This document shows, in pieces, positions 21,973-29,513 of a DNA stretch of 33,908 nucleotides. A program made the position numbers and the translations under genes. The stretch is from Bacillota bacterium (GTDB taxonomy: Bacteria > Bacillota > Sulfobacillia > RBS10-35 > JAJYVN01), in assembly GCA_021797775.1 (NCBI GenBank), contig JAJZZC010000028.1, forward strand, positions 1 through 33,908, in the 5' to 3' direction. The notes beneath the pieces are model-generated. The model was not told the origin of the DNA and made no database searches. It saw only the letters and a program-made list of their open reading frames with translations. Numbering within the stretch: the first letter of the stretch is position 1; every line of letters starts with the position of its first letter.

Positions 21973-22114
21973 ATCTCCAGTAGTCGGCGAAAACCAAGCC
22001 GGCCACCGCTGCTTGAAATACCTACGCTTTGGCGGCTGTGTCGGGAAGAAGCGTCCGGCACGTAAGAGCGTAGACGCCAGATCCTTGCGGATCTTTGTCG
22101 CCGGGAGTTCCCCG

Positions 22115-22237
22115 GAGACGGTAAACGCCTGTGGAGCGGGAGGCTCTGGCCAGGAGAACGGCCTGGTGAAACCGGTCGCTGTGAAGCAGGAACCTTCGAG
22201 TCGGAAACCGGCCGCTGCGGCGGTTGGAAACAAATGA
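22115..22237 (+). pseudogene. tnpB: C-terminal tail of TnpB (IS605 OrfB)
   Basis: The frame ends ETVNACGAGGSG, then LVKPVAVKQEPSS and AVGNK before TGA at 22235-22237. Tails of the NACG...KxxxVKQEPS kind are characteristic of many TnpB proteins downstream of their zinc finger and RuvC parts; neither the RuvC motifs nor the CxxC pair is present here. The preceding 25-35 codons (KKRPARKSVDARSLRIFVAG) may be more of the tail or junction sequence. It cannot be functional as a nuclease. Confidence 0.6.
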
Positions 22238-22354
22238 CTATGAGAAGGGGAACGGTGTGCCCAGCGACCGCCCCGTACGCGCGCGACCGGACCGCAGTCC
22301 CTAAGCCGGCACGCCCCGCCAGGTGGCCCAAGGCCTTATGGGTCCGGCGCTGGA

Positions 22355-23005
22355 TCACCGACCGGCGAGCACGCGCACCGCGTCCCCGGCAGCAAGGGCG
22401 AGCACGCCGCTCCGCTCCCCAGGTACCAGCGGCCGGCGAACGACCAGGATGCACGGGCGCACGGTGGTTTCCACATCGAGGCCCAGCCGATCGGGGAGCA
22501 CCCGGGCGCGGGCCGCGGCGGACAGGGCATCGGCCGCGGCCCGTGCCCGGCCGAGCAAAGGCCCCAAACCATCGAGCGGGTCGCGGCGGCTCGGGGGACG
22601 GGTCGATCCGTCCAGCACCACGGCGAAGGCCCGATCCCCGGGCCCGACCACGACGTGGTCGATGCATACGGGCCGGCCGCGCAGCCCCGAGACGCGCACG
22701 CGCCCGCTGATGCGGAAGCCGTCCGGCAGACCGGCCAGAGCGGCGCCCCCGGCCTCGCGCGCCTGCACGTCTTGGAGGATCACCATGACCTCGCCAGCGA
22801 GGTAAACCACCGCCAGGAGGCCGAACACGCCGATCATCACCGCGGTCGGGCCACCGCCACCGCGGACGCCCGCGCGCAGCACGATGCCCACCAAGAGCGA
22901 GACGAGCATGATGAGCAAGAGCACCGTCCACAGCCAAGCCCGCCGGGGACGCGCCAGTGCGCGGCCAGCTGGACCGGGCGCGGCACCCGCACGGCGGCGC
23001 GCCAT
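22355..23005 (-). CDS. Membrane protein with degenerate NERD-like domain
   Basis: A 216-residue protein. After a basic, proline-rich N-terminus come two membrane helices (about residues 23-45, WLWTVLLLIMLVSLLVGIVL, and 53-76). The cytoplasmic rest resembles a NERD (nuclease-related) domain: CIDHVVVGPGDRAFAVVLDGS lines up with the family's DHVVV-G-G-FVIEVK core, and PCILVVRRPLV and VLALAAGDAVRVLAG with its later strands. The catalytic E-x-K is not preserved (VVLDGS instead), so nuclease activity is doubtful. I chose the ATG at 23005 because AGGTGAGG stands just upstream; GTG 23014 is the other option. It lies downstream of the Hfq-like gene on the same strand, 242 bp away, with a small hairpin between. 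Confidence 0.75.
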   Translation of the reverse strand: MARRRAGAAPGPAGRALARPRRAWLWTVLLLIMLVSLLVGIVLRAGVRGGGGPTAVMIGVFGLLAVVYLAGEVMVILQDVQAREAGGAALAGLPDGFRISGRVRVSGLRGRPVCIDHVVVGPGDRAFAVVLDGSTRPPSRRDPLDGLGPLLGRARAAADALSAAARARVLPDRLGLDVETTVRPCILVVRRPLVPGERSGVLALAAGDAVRVLAGR

Positions 23006-23139
23006 GCCCCTCACCTACCCAAACAGATCATCCGATCGGCCGCGGCGCATGTCAACCGTGCCACGCGGGGACTGCGGGGACCGCATCGGCGGCGAGGCCG
23101 GCGGCCAGGCGGTCCCAGGGTCTGGGCTGAGGGCCCATC

Positions 23140-23158
23140 CTTAGGAGTGCGTCCTAAG
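23140..23158. terminator. Small hairpin between the Hfq-like and NERD-like genes
   Basis: CTTAGGA (23140-23146) pairs with TCCTAAG (23152-23158) around a 5-nt loop. Weak and without T-run; could equally be a protein-binding dyad. Confidence 0.3.
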
Positions 23159-23246
23159 ACCCGGCGGCCACGTCGCGGCTCCAACGGCACGTGGGCGGCT
23201 GGACCCGGTTGCCGGCATCCGCCAAGGGCTCAGAGCGACCGCTCTC

Positions 23247-23921
23247 TCAAGCCCCCTCGTCTCCGGCCCTGGGGCGGAGGGACGGCGGCGCCGTTGGCCG
23301 CCCCTGTCCCACCGCCCGGACGGTGGCGACCGCGTGCTTAAAGACCAGCGTTGGACCGTCCGCCGTCTGCAGGATGAGGCTATAGGTATCAAAGTTGACC
23401 AGCGCACCGAGTACGACGCGCCCGCCGAGGCAAAGGACCTCGACGGGCGCGGCCGCGAGGCGGAAGGCATTGAGCAAGGCGTCCTGGTACGGCGCACGCC
23501 CCCCGCCGGCCGGCACCGGTGCGGCACCATGCGGTCGGGTGATGTCCTGTGCGGCAGCGCCACCCGGGCGGGCGCAGCCCTCAGGGGCAGGGCGGCCGGC
23601 CGCCGGCACCTTCGCCGGGCCGCCCTGCCGGACCACGTCGGCCGCCGCGGCCCCCGCCGGGCTGCGCGGTTGCTCCTGCTCCGAGCCCCCCGCCAGGCGC
23701 AACGGCGGTTCCTGCCGAGCGCCTCGCCATTCGCAGCGGCCTGCCGCCTCAGGGGTGAGCCGTAGGGGTTCCGCGGTGCCGGGTGGGGCGTTGCCCACGC
23801 CAAGGCCCGGGTGCCCTCCTCGCCGCCCTCGCGGGCGCCAGTCGACGGCGGCCGCCGGCCGAGTCGCCCCCCTGCCTCGGGCGTCGCTCACGGCCACCGG
23901 CGCAGACGGGTCGACGGTCAT
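23247..23921 (-). CDS. hfq: Hfq-like RNA chaperone with a long N-terminal extension
   Basis: Residues 145-205 of 224 form an Hfq/Sm domain: YQDALLNAFRLAAAPVEVLC (N-terminal helix and first strand), GGRVVLGALVNFDTYSLILQ (Sm1, with the G-x-FD-x-(Y/F) turn) and LVFKHAVATV (Sm2, matching the YKHAISTV signature; residues 192-201). Hfq hexamers bind small RNAs and mRNAs at A- or U-rich sites. Ordinary Hfq is 70-100 residues; here about 144 residues precede the core, rich in alanine, proline, glycine and arginine and surely disordered, and 20 follow it. The N-terminal helix Q (QDALLN) and the KH of Sm2 are present. The start is uncertain: ATG 23921 lacks a clear ribosome site, and much of the extension could be untranslated if an internal GTG is used. 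It is not beside miaA or hflX, the usual neighbours. Confidence 0.8.
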   Translation of the reverse strand: MTVDPSAPVAVSDARGRGATRPAAAVDWRPRGRRGGHPGLGVGNAPPGTAEPLRLTPEAAGRCEWRGARQEPPLRLAGGSEQEQPRSPAGAAAADVVRQGGPAKVPAAGRPAPEGCARPGGAAAQDITRPHGAAPVPAGGGRAPYQDALLNAFRLAAAPVEVLCLGGRVVLGALVNFDTYSLILQTADGPTLVFKHAVATVRAVGQGRPTAPPSLRPRAGDEGA

Positions 23922-24795
23922 GGGCCGGAAGCGGATGAGCGCGTCCTCGCGCTGACACGGGCCACCGTCCTCTGCCACCGGCGACGGCCTGGTGAGGAAA
24001 ATGTGTACAAACCGATCGTTCGGCCTGGTACACGTCCGCCCGACCAGGCTTTCACCCCTTTCAGCCTGAGATTGCCCCGCGCAGCGCATGCGCCGCGCAG
24101 GCCGGGGCCCCTACTCAGGGAGGCGTCGGGGGATGCACGGCCGGCACACTCACCGCCAGAGCTCATCGCCGGACATCGCACCACCCGGGCCAATGGAGCG
24201 GGGTCCAGACGACCACTCCCCTGTTGCCGTGCCCTCATTCCCACCATGCCCCCAGCGGTCCTGCCGGATCACCGGGGGGGCAGCGCCGCGGCCTACTCAG
24301 CAAAGCGATGGGGTCAGAGGCGGTTGCCGGCAAGGCGAAACATCACGCCCTATGTCGCCGGCTGCGCCGGTCATGGCGGTTGAGCCGGACCGGGCGCAGC
24401 GGCTCCGAGCCTGTGAGCCGCAAGCGCGGGGGGCTGAGCGGGTGGGGGCCCCGCGCCACCCGGTGGCCGGGCGTTCCGGCCGAGGCCCCCCGCCAAACGT
24501 CACCAGGGGGTGGAGGCAGGACCCCGTTGTTCTCCGCAAACTCCTCAGCGAGAAGGCTCAGCTGGTAGCCGCCAGATCGGAGGGCGGACGGGCGCCCCCG
24601 GCCGAGGGCGCGGGGCGCCACGGCAGGCGCCCTTCGCGGGGGCGCCTGCGGCGCAGGAGGATACGGACACCCGGGGGTGCGCGTACCGGAGGATGGCGGC
24701 GAGCTGCGTCACCGCTCAGGGGCCCAAGCCCCCCGCCAGAGTGGCGCCACCCGGGGAGCAGGGGCACGGGGAGGCCGTGACGGATCCGGACCGAA
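23922..24795. other. Gap with copy B of the degenerate repeat
   Basis: Divergent gap between the Hfq-like and nucleoside hydrolase genes. Apart from the repeat at 24503-24623 it holds only GC-rich sequence without convincing genes or promoters. Confidence 0.5.
24503..24623 (+). repeat. Copy B of the three-copy degenerate coding repeat
   Basis: Inverse complement of copy A (16431-16551), about 80 percent identical over 121 bp. Read on the plus strand it gives FSAN followed, after a one-base slip, by LLSEKAQLVAARSEGGRAP, matching the copy A and C translations. The slip indicates that the frame is dead. Confidence 0.55.
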
Positions 24796-25794
24796 GTGTG
24801 GCACTCCAAACGCACCCAGCCGGGGGGATGCCGCCTGCCACCCAACCGCCCCGTCTTTTGGATCGATTGTGACACGGGCGTCGACGACGCGCTGGCCCTG
24901 CTCTACGCCGCCACCCTGGGGAACGTGGAACTCGCAGGGGTGTCGACGGTCGCGGGCAACTGCCCACTGGCGGACGCGACCGCGAACACCCTGGCCGTGC
25001 TGGCCTTGGCCGGGTGGCACGACATCCCGGTGCACCCGGGCGCGACCGGTCCCCTGTGCTCCGGGGGCCGGCACGCGCCCGAGGTGCACGGCGCGGACGG
25101 CTTGGCGGGCCTGCGCGCGACGCTGCCCGCGCCGCGTGAGCAGGCGCGGGCCAAGCCGGCGGCGGCGGCCATCTGGCGGGCCTGTCGCGCGCGCCCCGGC
25201 GAGATGACCCTGGTGGCCACGGGCCCGTTGACCAACCTGGCCGCGGCCCTGGCGTCCGACCCCGGGCTGCCGGCGTTGGCCCGCCAGGTCGTCGTGATGG
25301 GGGGCGCCGTCGCGGCACCCGGGAACGTCGGCCCCGCGGTGGAGTTCAACGTCGGCTTCGATCCAGAAGCGGCCCGGGCGGTCTTCGCCGCGCCGTGGCC
25401 GGTCACCCTGGTGCCCCTGGACGTGACGATGGGCGTGCTGGTGGGTCTCGAGGAGCTCCGGCGGCTGGAGGAGGCGGGACGCCGGTCGGACGTAGCCCGG
25501 TTCTCGGCGGCGGCGCTGCGTGGCTACATGGCTTCCTACAAGCAGCGGACCGGCTTGGCGGCGGCGCCGCTGCACGACCCGCTGGCACTGGCCGTCGCCG
25601 TCGATCCCTCGCTGGCGCGCGCCACCGAACTACCGGTGGACGTCGAGACGCGGGGCGAACTGACCCGCGGCATGGTGGTCGCCGACCGGCGGGCGCAGCG
25701 GCGCCCGGATGACCGTCCGCATCGCGTGCGCGTCTGCCTGGAGGTCGACGCGGCACGGGCGCTGCAGCTGCTGGTCGCCTCTTGGGGCGGTTGA
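24796..25794 (+). CDS. Inosine/uridine-preferring nucleoside hydrolase family protein
   Basis: A 332-residue nucleoside hydrolase, which cuts the N-glycosidic bond of ribonucleosides to free base and ribose. The calcium-binding signature DCDTGVDDALAL has D24, D26, D30 and D31; further marks are STVAGNCPLADATANTL, the HGADGL loop, TLVATGPLTNLAAAL, VVMGGAV, EFNVGFDPEAARAVF and the C-terminal HDPLALAVAVDP, where H260-D261 bind substrate and metal. The usual EFN(I/A)-x-x-DPEAA reads EFNVGFDPEAA, a normal variation. The start GTG at 24796 has only a weak purine-rich site (CCGGACCGAA) but no closer in-frame start exists before the first strand. It stands alone without a transporter, consistent with nucleoside salvage or removal of damaged nucleosides. 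Confidence 0.95.
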   Translation: MWHSKRTQPGGCRLPPNRPVFWIDCDTGVDDALALLYAATLGNVELAGVSTVAGNCPLADATANTLAVLALAGWHDIPVHPGATGPLCSGGRHAPEVHGADGLAGLRATLPAPREQARAKPAAAAIWRACRARPGEMTLVATGPLTNLAAALASDPGLPALARQVVVMGGAVAAPGNVGPAVEFNVGFDPEAARAVFAAPWPVTLVPLDVTMGVLVGLEELRRLEEAGRRSDVARFSAAALRGYMASYKQRTGLAAAPLHDPLALAVAVDPSLARATELPVDVETRGELTRGMVVADRRAQRRPDDRPHRVRVCLEVDAARALQLLVASWGG

Positions 25795-25969
25795 CAGCCA
25801 CGGCCTGCCCGACGGTACGGAGGGCACCCGTACGTGGGCATGGCGCACAGGGACCGGCGTGCTCCTCGCCAGGCGGGATCTTCGGGTCCCGCACGCCTTC
25901 CGTAGGGGCGGGCGGGGCCATGCCGCGACCCGCCCCCGACACGGCCCTATGGGGCAAGACGGGCTCCCC

Positions 25970-25989
25970 GCGCGCTGGCCCCAGCGCGC
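25970..25989. terminator. Hairpin between convergent genes
   Basis: GCGCGCTGG (25970-25978) and CCAGCGCGC (25981-25989) are perfect inverse complements; about eight pairs can form around a 4-nt loop. It lies between the nucleoside hydrolase and ytxJ stops. No T-run. Confidence 0.4.
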
Positions 25990-26021
25990 CGCGACCCGAC
26001 CAGGCCCAACAGTCGGGGCGG

Positions 26022-26411
26022 TCACGACGGCGAAGCCGTGGCCTCCCGCACCGCCGCCCGCAAGGCGTCGCGCGTGATGTCGTAGTGGCTGGCCTCCCAG
26101 ACCACACGCCCGTCCCGTACGAGCAGCGCCTGCGGGGACTCGTGCTGCACGCCGAGCCGTGCCGCAATGGCCTGTGAGACCGGGCGCTCCTCGATGACGC
26201 GCACCAACGCCGGCCGGACGGCGCCGAGTTCGCCCCCCTCGATTGCCGCGTGAAACGCCCGGTACGCAGCGGCGCTGATCGGGCACTTCGTGCTGTGCTT
26301 GAAAATCAGCACCGGCTGGGCGCCAGCCTGCGCCAGCAGTCCGTCCAGGTCCGCCTCCGTCCGCAACGGCATCACCGACATGCCCTGTCCACCCGTCCCC
26401 ATTTCCGCCAC
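26022..26411 (-). CDS. ytxJ: YtxJ-type bacillithiol-linked thioredoxin-like protein
   Basis: A protein of 119-129 residues with a thioredoxin-like fold of the YtxJ family. The active-site region is VLIFKHSTKCPISAAAYRAF, with one cysteine (FKHST-x-CPIS is the family signature), followed by VIEERPVSQAIAARLGVQHESPQALLVRDGRVVWEASHYDIT, where HESPQ and the ending SHYDIT are diagnostic. Members are thought to act as monothiol bacilliredoxin-like proteins, resolving bacillithiol mixed disulfides. Its presence suggests, without proving, that the host makes bacillithiol. I place the start at GTG 26411, seven bases after GGAG; ATG 26414 and ATG 26381 are alternatives, the latter closest to the usual length. 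No other redox gene is adjacent. Confidence 0.88.
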   Translation of the reverse strand: MAEMGTGGQGMSVMPLRTEADLDGLLAQAGAQPVLIFKHSTKCPISAAAYRAFHAAIEGGELGAVRPALVRVIEERPVSQAIAARLGVQHESPQALLVRDGRVVWEASHYDITRDALRAAVREATASPS

Positions 26412-26761
26412 CATCCCTCTCCCGACGCCTGCCACCCGACAACACGTCGCGGGCTGGCCACCACCCGGGGCTGACCCGGAACGCGCCCCATCGGCTGTTT
26501 CCAGGTGATCCGCGCCGAGTCCGCGCGGGCGTTTCGCCTGTTGAGCCGCTGGCCGGAGCGGCCCCAGCACCGGGCCCACGTCACCACTTCAGGCGGCAAA
26601 CCCTGGACGCCCCACAGCCGCAGTGGGCCGGTCCAGCCCAAGGACACCCGTCCCCGCCTGAGGACCCGGGGGACACCGGGAGGCCCGCCGCCACGGGCGG
26701 GCACGGGGACGGCACAAAGGAGCCAGCGCCCGCTCCCACGCGCGCCGCGGCCCCGGGTGTC
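26412..26761. other. Gap between ytxJ and the oxidoreductase gene
   Basis: About 350 bp of GC-rich sequence; no gene, promoter or strong hairpin recognised. Confidence 0.45.
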
Positions 26762-27871
26762 TCACGCCCCCGCCTGGGGCTGCCAGAGCTGCACCGGAAG
26801 CGCCACCGCGGGCGGCGGCTGCACGGGCAGGCGCACGGCCGCCGCCCGTCCCGCCGCCGCGTACGCCCCGAGCAGCATCTCCAGGACGGCCCGCCCGTCA
26901 TGGCCCGTCACCCGTGGGCTCTGCCCCGTGCGTAGGCAATCGACGAAGTGCTGCATCTCGTGCGGGTAGCCCTGCTGGTGCGCCTCTTCCGCCAGCGCGA
27001 AGCTCCAGCCCTGGGTCCCGCCGGCCTTCTCAAGGGCGTAGTCGTACCCCTTCTCGCTATATACCAGCGCGGAGCTGCCCTGGAAGAGATCGGCGTAGGC
27101 CACGCCACCGGTGCCGTAGACCTCCGCGCGGTCGTCCATGCCCCCGAGCTTCGCCCAACTGTCCTCGGCCTGCGCGGTGACGCGATGCCCCGCCCCGTCC
27201 TCGAAGGTCACGACGGCGACGCTGTGGTCCTCGCCCTCGGTGCGTTCTGTATGCATGTGCCGGTCGCAACGACACAGCATCTCCACGGGACGGAACGCCG
27301 GTCCGAGCACCCAGCGGAACCAACCGAAGGCGTGGCAGCCCATATCCATCAGCACGCCGCCGCCGGAGCGCCGCACGTCCCAGAACCAGTCGGCGTGCGG
27401 GCCCGAGTGCTTCTCGGCCTGGCGCAGGTGGTAGACACGGCCGAGCGCCCCGTCCTGGGCTAGGGCGCGCAACCGCTCGTACTTGGGCGCGAAGCATAGT
27501 TCTTCGGCATAAGCCAGCATCACGCCCGCGCGCTCGCAGGCGGCGATCATCCGGTCCGCCTCGTCCAGGGTGAGGCAGAGCGGCTTCTCGACGATGACGT
27601 GCTTGCCCGCGGCGGCCGCCGCCTCCGTCGCCTCGGCGTGGCGGAAGTTGGGCAGCATGACCAGCACGATGTCGACGTCCGATCCCTCCACCACCGTGCG
27701 CCAGTCGTCTGTCCAGCGCGGTACGCCATGGCGCCGGCCGAACTCTTGCGCGCGCGCGGCGGTGCGCGAAAAGACGACGGACACCTCGGCCCCCTTCACC
27801 CGCTGGAAGGCCTCGGCGTGAATGCCGGCGATGAAGCCCGCGCCCAGGAACCCGACGCGTAGATTGGACAC
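26762..27871 (-). CDS. Gfo/Idh/MocA family NAD(P)-dependent oxidoreductase
   Basis: A complete 369-residue protein. The N-terminal Rossmann domain begins LRVGFLGAGFIAGIHAEAF (GAGFIA, residues 10-15), continues with IVLVMLPNFRHAEATEAAAAAGKHV and the family's hallmark VEKPLCLT with E95-K96-P97, the lysine being catalytic. The C-terminal beta-sheet domain has SGGGVLMDMGCHAFGWFRWVLG, where the D-x-G-C-H segment supplies active-site residues. Such enzymes oxidise or reduce sugars and cyclitols (glucose, inositol, scyllo-inosose and others); the substrate cannot be told. The GTG start at 27871 follows GGAGG by nine bases and falls right before the first strand, which rejects the longer upstream reading. 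It is a monocistronic gene, in keeping with the scattered sugar genes around it. Confidence 0.95.
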   Translation of the reverse strand: MSNLRVGFLGAGFIAGIHAEAFQRVKGAEVSVVFSRTAARAQEFGRRHGVPRWTDDWRTVVEGSDVDIVLVMLPNFRHAEATEAAAAAGKHVIVEKPLCLTLDEADRMIAACERAGVMLAYAEELCFAPKYERLRALAQDGALGRVYHLRQAEKHSGPHADWFWDVRRSGGGVLMDMGCHAFGWFRWVLGPAFRPVEMLCRCDRHMHTERTEGEDHSVAVVTFEDGAGHRVTAQAEDSWAKLGGMDDRAEVYGTGGVAYADLFQGSSALVYSEKGYDYALEKAGGTQGWSFALAEEAHQQGYPHEMQHFVDCLRTGQSPRVTGHDGRAVLEMLLGAYAAAGRAAAVRLPVQPPPAVALPVQLWQPQAGA

Positions 27872-28452
27872 AGACGCATCCCTCCGTGCCGGGGGCACTT
27901 GACGCCGGGCTGAGTTCCACGGGCCAGCGGGCGCCCCTGCCGCGCGCGGCGGCGGGGGGCAGGGGCGCGCCATTCCGCCATGGGCCTGGGGCCATGAACG
28001 GCGACGAGCTCGCCGCCGCGTGCTAGGCCCGCGCGCCGCGGGTTTGCGCGACCGTTTCGGCCACGGGCCGGTCGGCGGGGCCGCGCCACCCTCGCGCCGC
28101 GAGCACCCGACCCCGGTGGCGCACGTCGGCCGTCGACGTCGCGCCACCCTCGTGCCCGGCGCACGCGCTGCGGGGCGCCCATCCGTCCTCCAGTCTGTCC
28201 GCCACCTGCGACGCCCTGTCGCTGAGGCCGTTTGCCGAGAACGACACGGTCTGCGGGGCGGTGTTCCGGTCGGGGACCATGAGCCGCGGGGGCCTCTCCC
28301 GGCGGTGCGCCGCCACGGGCGCCACCGGGCAGCGGGCCAGCCGGCGGTCCCGTGTGCCGCCGTCCGCAGGTACACGGTCGCAGGGTACGTAGCAGTCGAC
28401 CAAAGCGATGAGGGTAGTTGGCGAATGGCTGCCATCCTGGCAGCCTACCGCT
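27872..28452. other. Gap with copy C of the degenerate repeat
   Basis: Divergent gap between the oxidoreductase start and the AlbA_2 remnant. It contains repeat copy C at 28172-28242 and otherwise unremarkable GC-rich sequence. Confidence 0.5.
28172..28242 (-). repeat. Copy C of the three-copy degenerate coding repeat
   Basis: About 70 percent identical to copy B over 71 bp, with one extra base near the end. On the minus strand it reads FSANGLSDRASQVADRLEDG, the longest clean version of the shared peptide. Confidence 0.5.
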
Positions 28453-28884
28453 ATGGAACGCTTGCTCGGGGAGCCGGAAGCGGCTCGTTTGTTGGCCGTT
28501 CATCCCCAGATCCTAGTCAGGATGAAATCGCCGGGGAAATGGTCGCCTTTGCCAACGCAGAGGGTGGGGCGATCTTTCTCGGGGTAGCGGACGACGGGAG
28601 CGTGGTGGGGATCCCCACCGAGCACCTGCGCATGGTCGAGGCGTGGGCGATCAATCCTGGCATCGCACACCTGCGACCCGCCGTTGCGCCCCCTGGTGCG
28701 CAGCGTGGTCCTTCCCGGGGCAGACGGAACGCCCCGGCGCGTGCTGGTGGTGGAGGCCCAGAAGGGGCTTTACGTGCACCGCACGCAGGGCGGCCGCTGG
28801 TACGTCCGCGTCGGGTCGGGTCCCCACGGGCCGACGGTCAACCGGCCTGCCCGCCGACGGGCACAGCCGCCCCCCCCTCCGTGA
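28453..28884 (+). pseudogene. AlbA_2 (Schlafen-type) DNA-binding domain protein, frameshifted
   Basis: The middle segment (about 28520-28660, frame 3) is a clear AlbA_2 core: DEIAGEMVAFANAEGGAIFLGVADDGSVVGI, with the AFAN-x-x-GG and LGV-DDG motifs of this family. Homology continues in frame 1 from about 28660 (DPPLRPLVRSVVLPGADG, RVLVVEAQKGLYVHRTQGGRWYVRVGS), and the probable beginning (MERLLGEPEAARLL at 28453) is also in frame 1, so at least two frameshifts are needed, one near 28510 and one near 28660. After VGSGPHG the expected helix is replaced by proline-rich sequence ending at 28884. Intact relatives are transcriptional regulators or ATP-binding proteins with a C-terminal domain that is missing here. 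Sequencing errors could explain the shifts but not the lost C-terminus. Confidence 0.7.
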
Positions 28885-29027
28885 GGGCTCGCGAGCCGCG
28901 CCGCGGCGTTGCCGGCCAAGTCGGCGTGGTCCGGCCGGGAGCGCCCGGCCGCATGGAGCCTGGTGCAGCCCTGCCCCAGAACAACCGCCCCTTCCAGCCC
29001 CCGCATCGTCCGTACGGGTTGTTGTGT

Positions 29028-29513
29028 TTACCCTTTCGGGCGGCCACCCTCGCCCTCCCCCGCCGGCTTGGCCGCGGTGCGCAGGTGCCGGTTGATCGTG
29101 TTCAGCTGCTCCATCACGGCGGCGTGGTCGGCGTGGCGGGTCTGTCGCAGCGTGGCGTGACCCTCCTCCAAGGCGAGGATGCGGCCCGTGAGGTGGTCGA
29201 GACGATCGATCACCTCGGCCTCATGCTGCTGGCGCTTCTCGCTGGCCCGGCTGAGCACGCTCTGGCCCACGGCGAGGATCGGCAGCATCAGCGCCTGAAA
29301 GAGATTGACCCAGTACAGCATGACCGGATAGGAGGGGGCGGTGTCGATGTGGAGGATCGGGGAGAAGCGCATCCACAGCCCCACAAACAGGACAAGGCCG
29401 TACAGGAACCACATGCTCGTCGTCACCAGTGTGATATGGGCCGCCACCGACTCGTTAAAGCGGCGCGCCGCGCCGCCCGCGGCCGGGCGCGCCGCGCGAT
29501 CCTCCCCAGACAC
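29028..29513 (-). CDS. DUF1003-like small membrane protein with coiled coil
   Basis: A 161-residue protein. Two membrane helices lie at about residues 28-49 (LVTTSMWFLYGLVLFVGLWM) and 61-83 (PVMLYWVNLFQALMLPILAVG), followed by a heptad-like helix at 88-145 (ASEKRQQHEAEVIDRLDHL and onwards) and a short charged tail. The helix pair with an intervening 10-residue loop and SQ/GQS before a charged helix resembles DUF1003 or low-affinity iron-permease-like small proteins, but the match is loose. The function is unknown. The GTG at 29513 is preceded at ten bases by AGGAGGG; longer readings upstream are arginine-rich nonsense. The gene stands alone next to the broken AlbA_2 gene, which it faces convergently. 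Confidence 0.7.
   Translation of the reverse strand: MSGEDRAARPAAGGAARRFNESVAAHITLVTTSMWFLYGLVLFVGLWMRFSPILHIDTAPSYPVMLYWVNLFQALMLPILAVGQSVLSRASEKRQQHEAEVIDRLDHLTGRILALEEGHATLRQTRHADHAAVMEQLNTINRHLRTAAKPAGEGEGGRPKG

Larger units (their letters stand above)
21918..22260 (+). mobile_element. Remnant of an IS200/IS605-type element
   Basis: The first 92 bp (21918-22009) match 389-480 inversely with 96 percent identity and contain a promoter. About 100 bp later the frame enters a TnpB-like C-terminal tail that stops at 22237. Almost all of the transposase genes are missing, so this is an internally deleted derivative. The right border is approximate. The 3' end of tnpB plus the right end is where guide (omega/re) RNAs are encoded in intact elements, so an RNA remnant may lie at about 22100-22260. 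Confidence 0.6.

Noticed and set aside
389-22009. Treating the 21.5 kb between the inverted 92-bp copies as one composite transposon
   Set aside because: No intact transposase is inside, IS605-type elements do not use terminal inverted repeats, and the enclosed genes point to mixed origins; kept only as a testable observation.
20535-22233. Long minus-strand frames (396 and 484 codons) upstream of the P450
   Set aside because: Arginine-rich, antisense to the winged-helix-like gene and the TnpB remnant, no recognisable motif.
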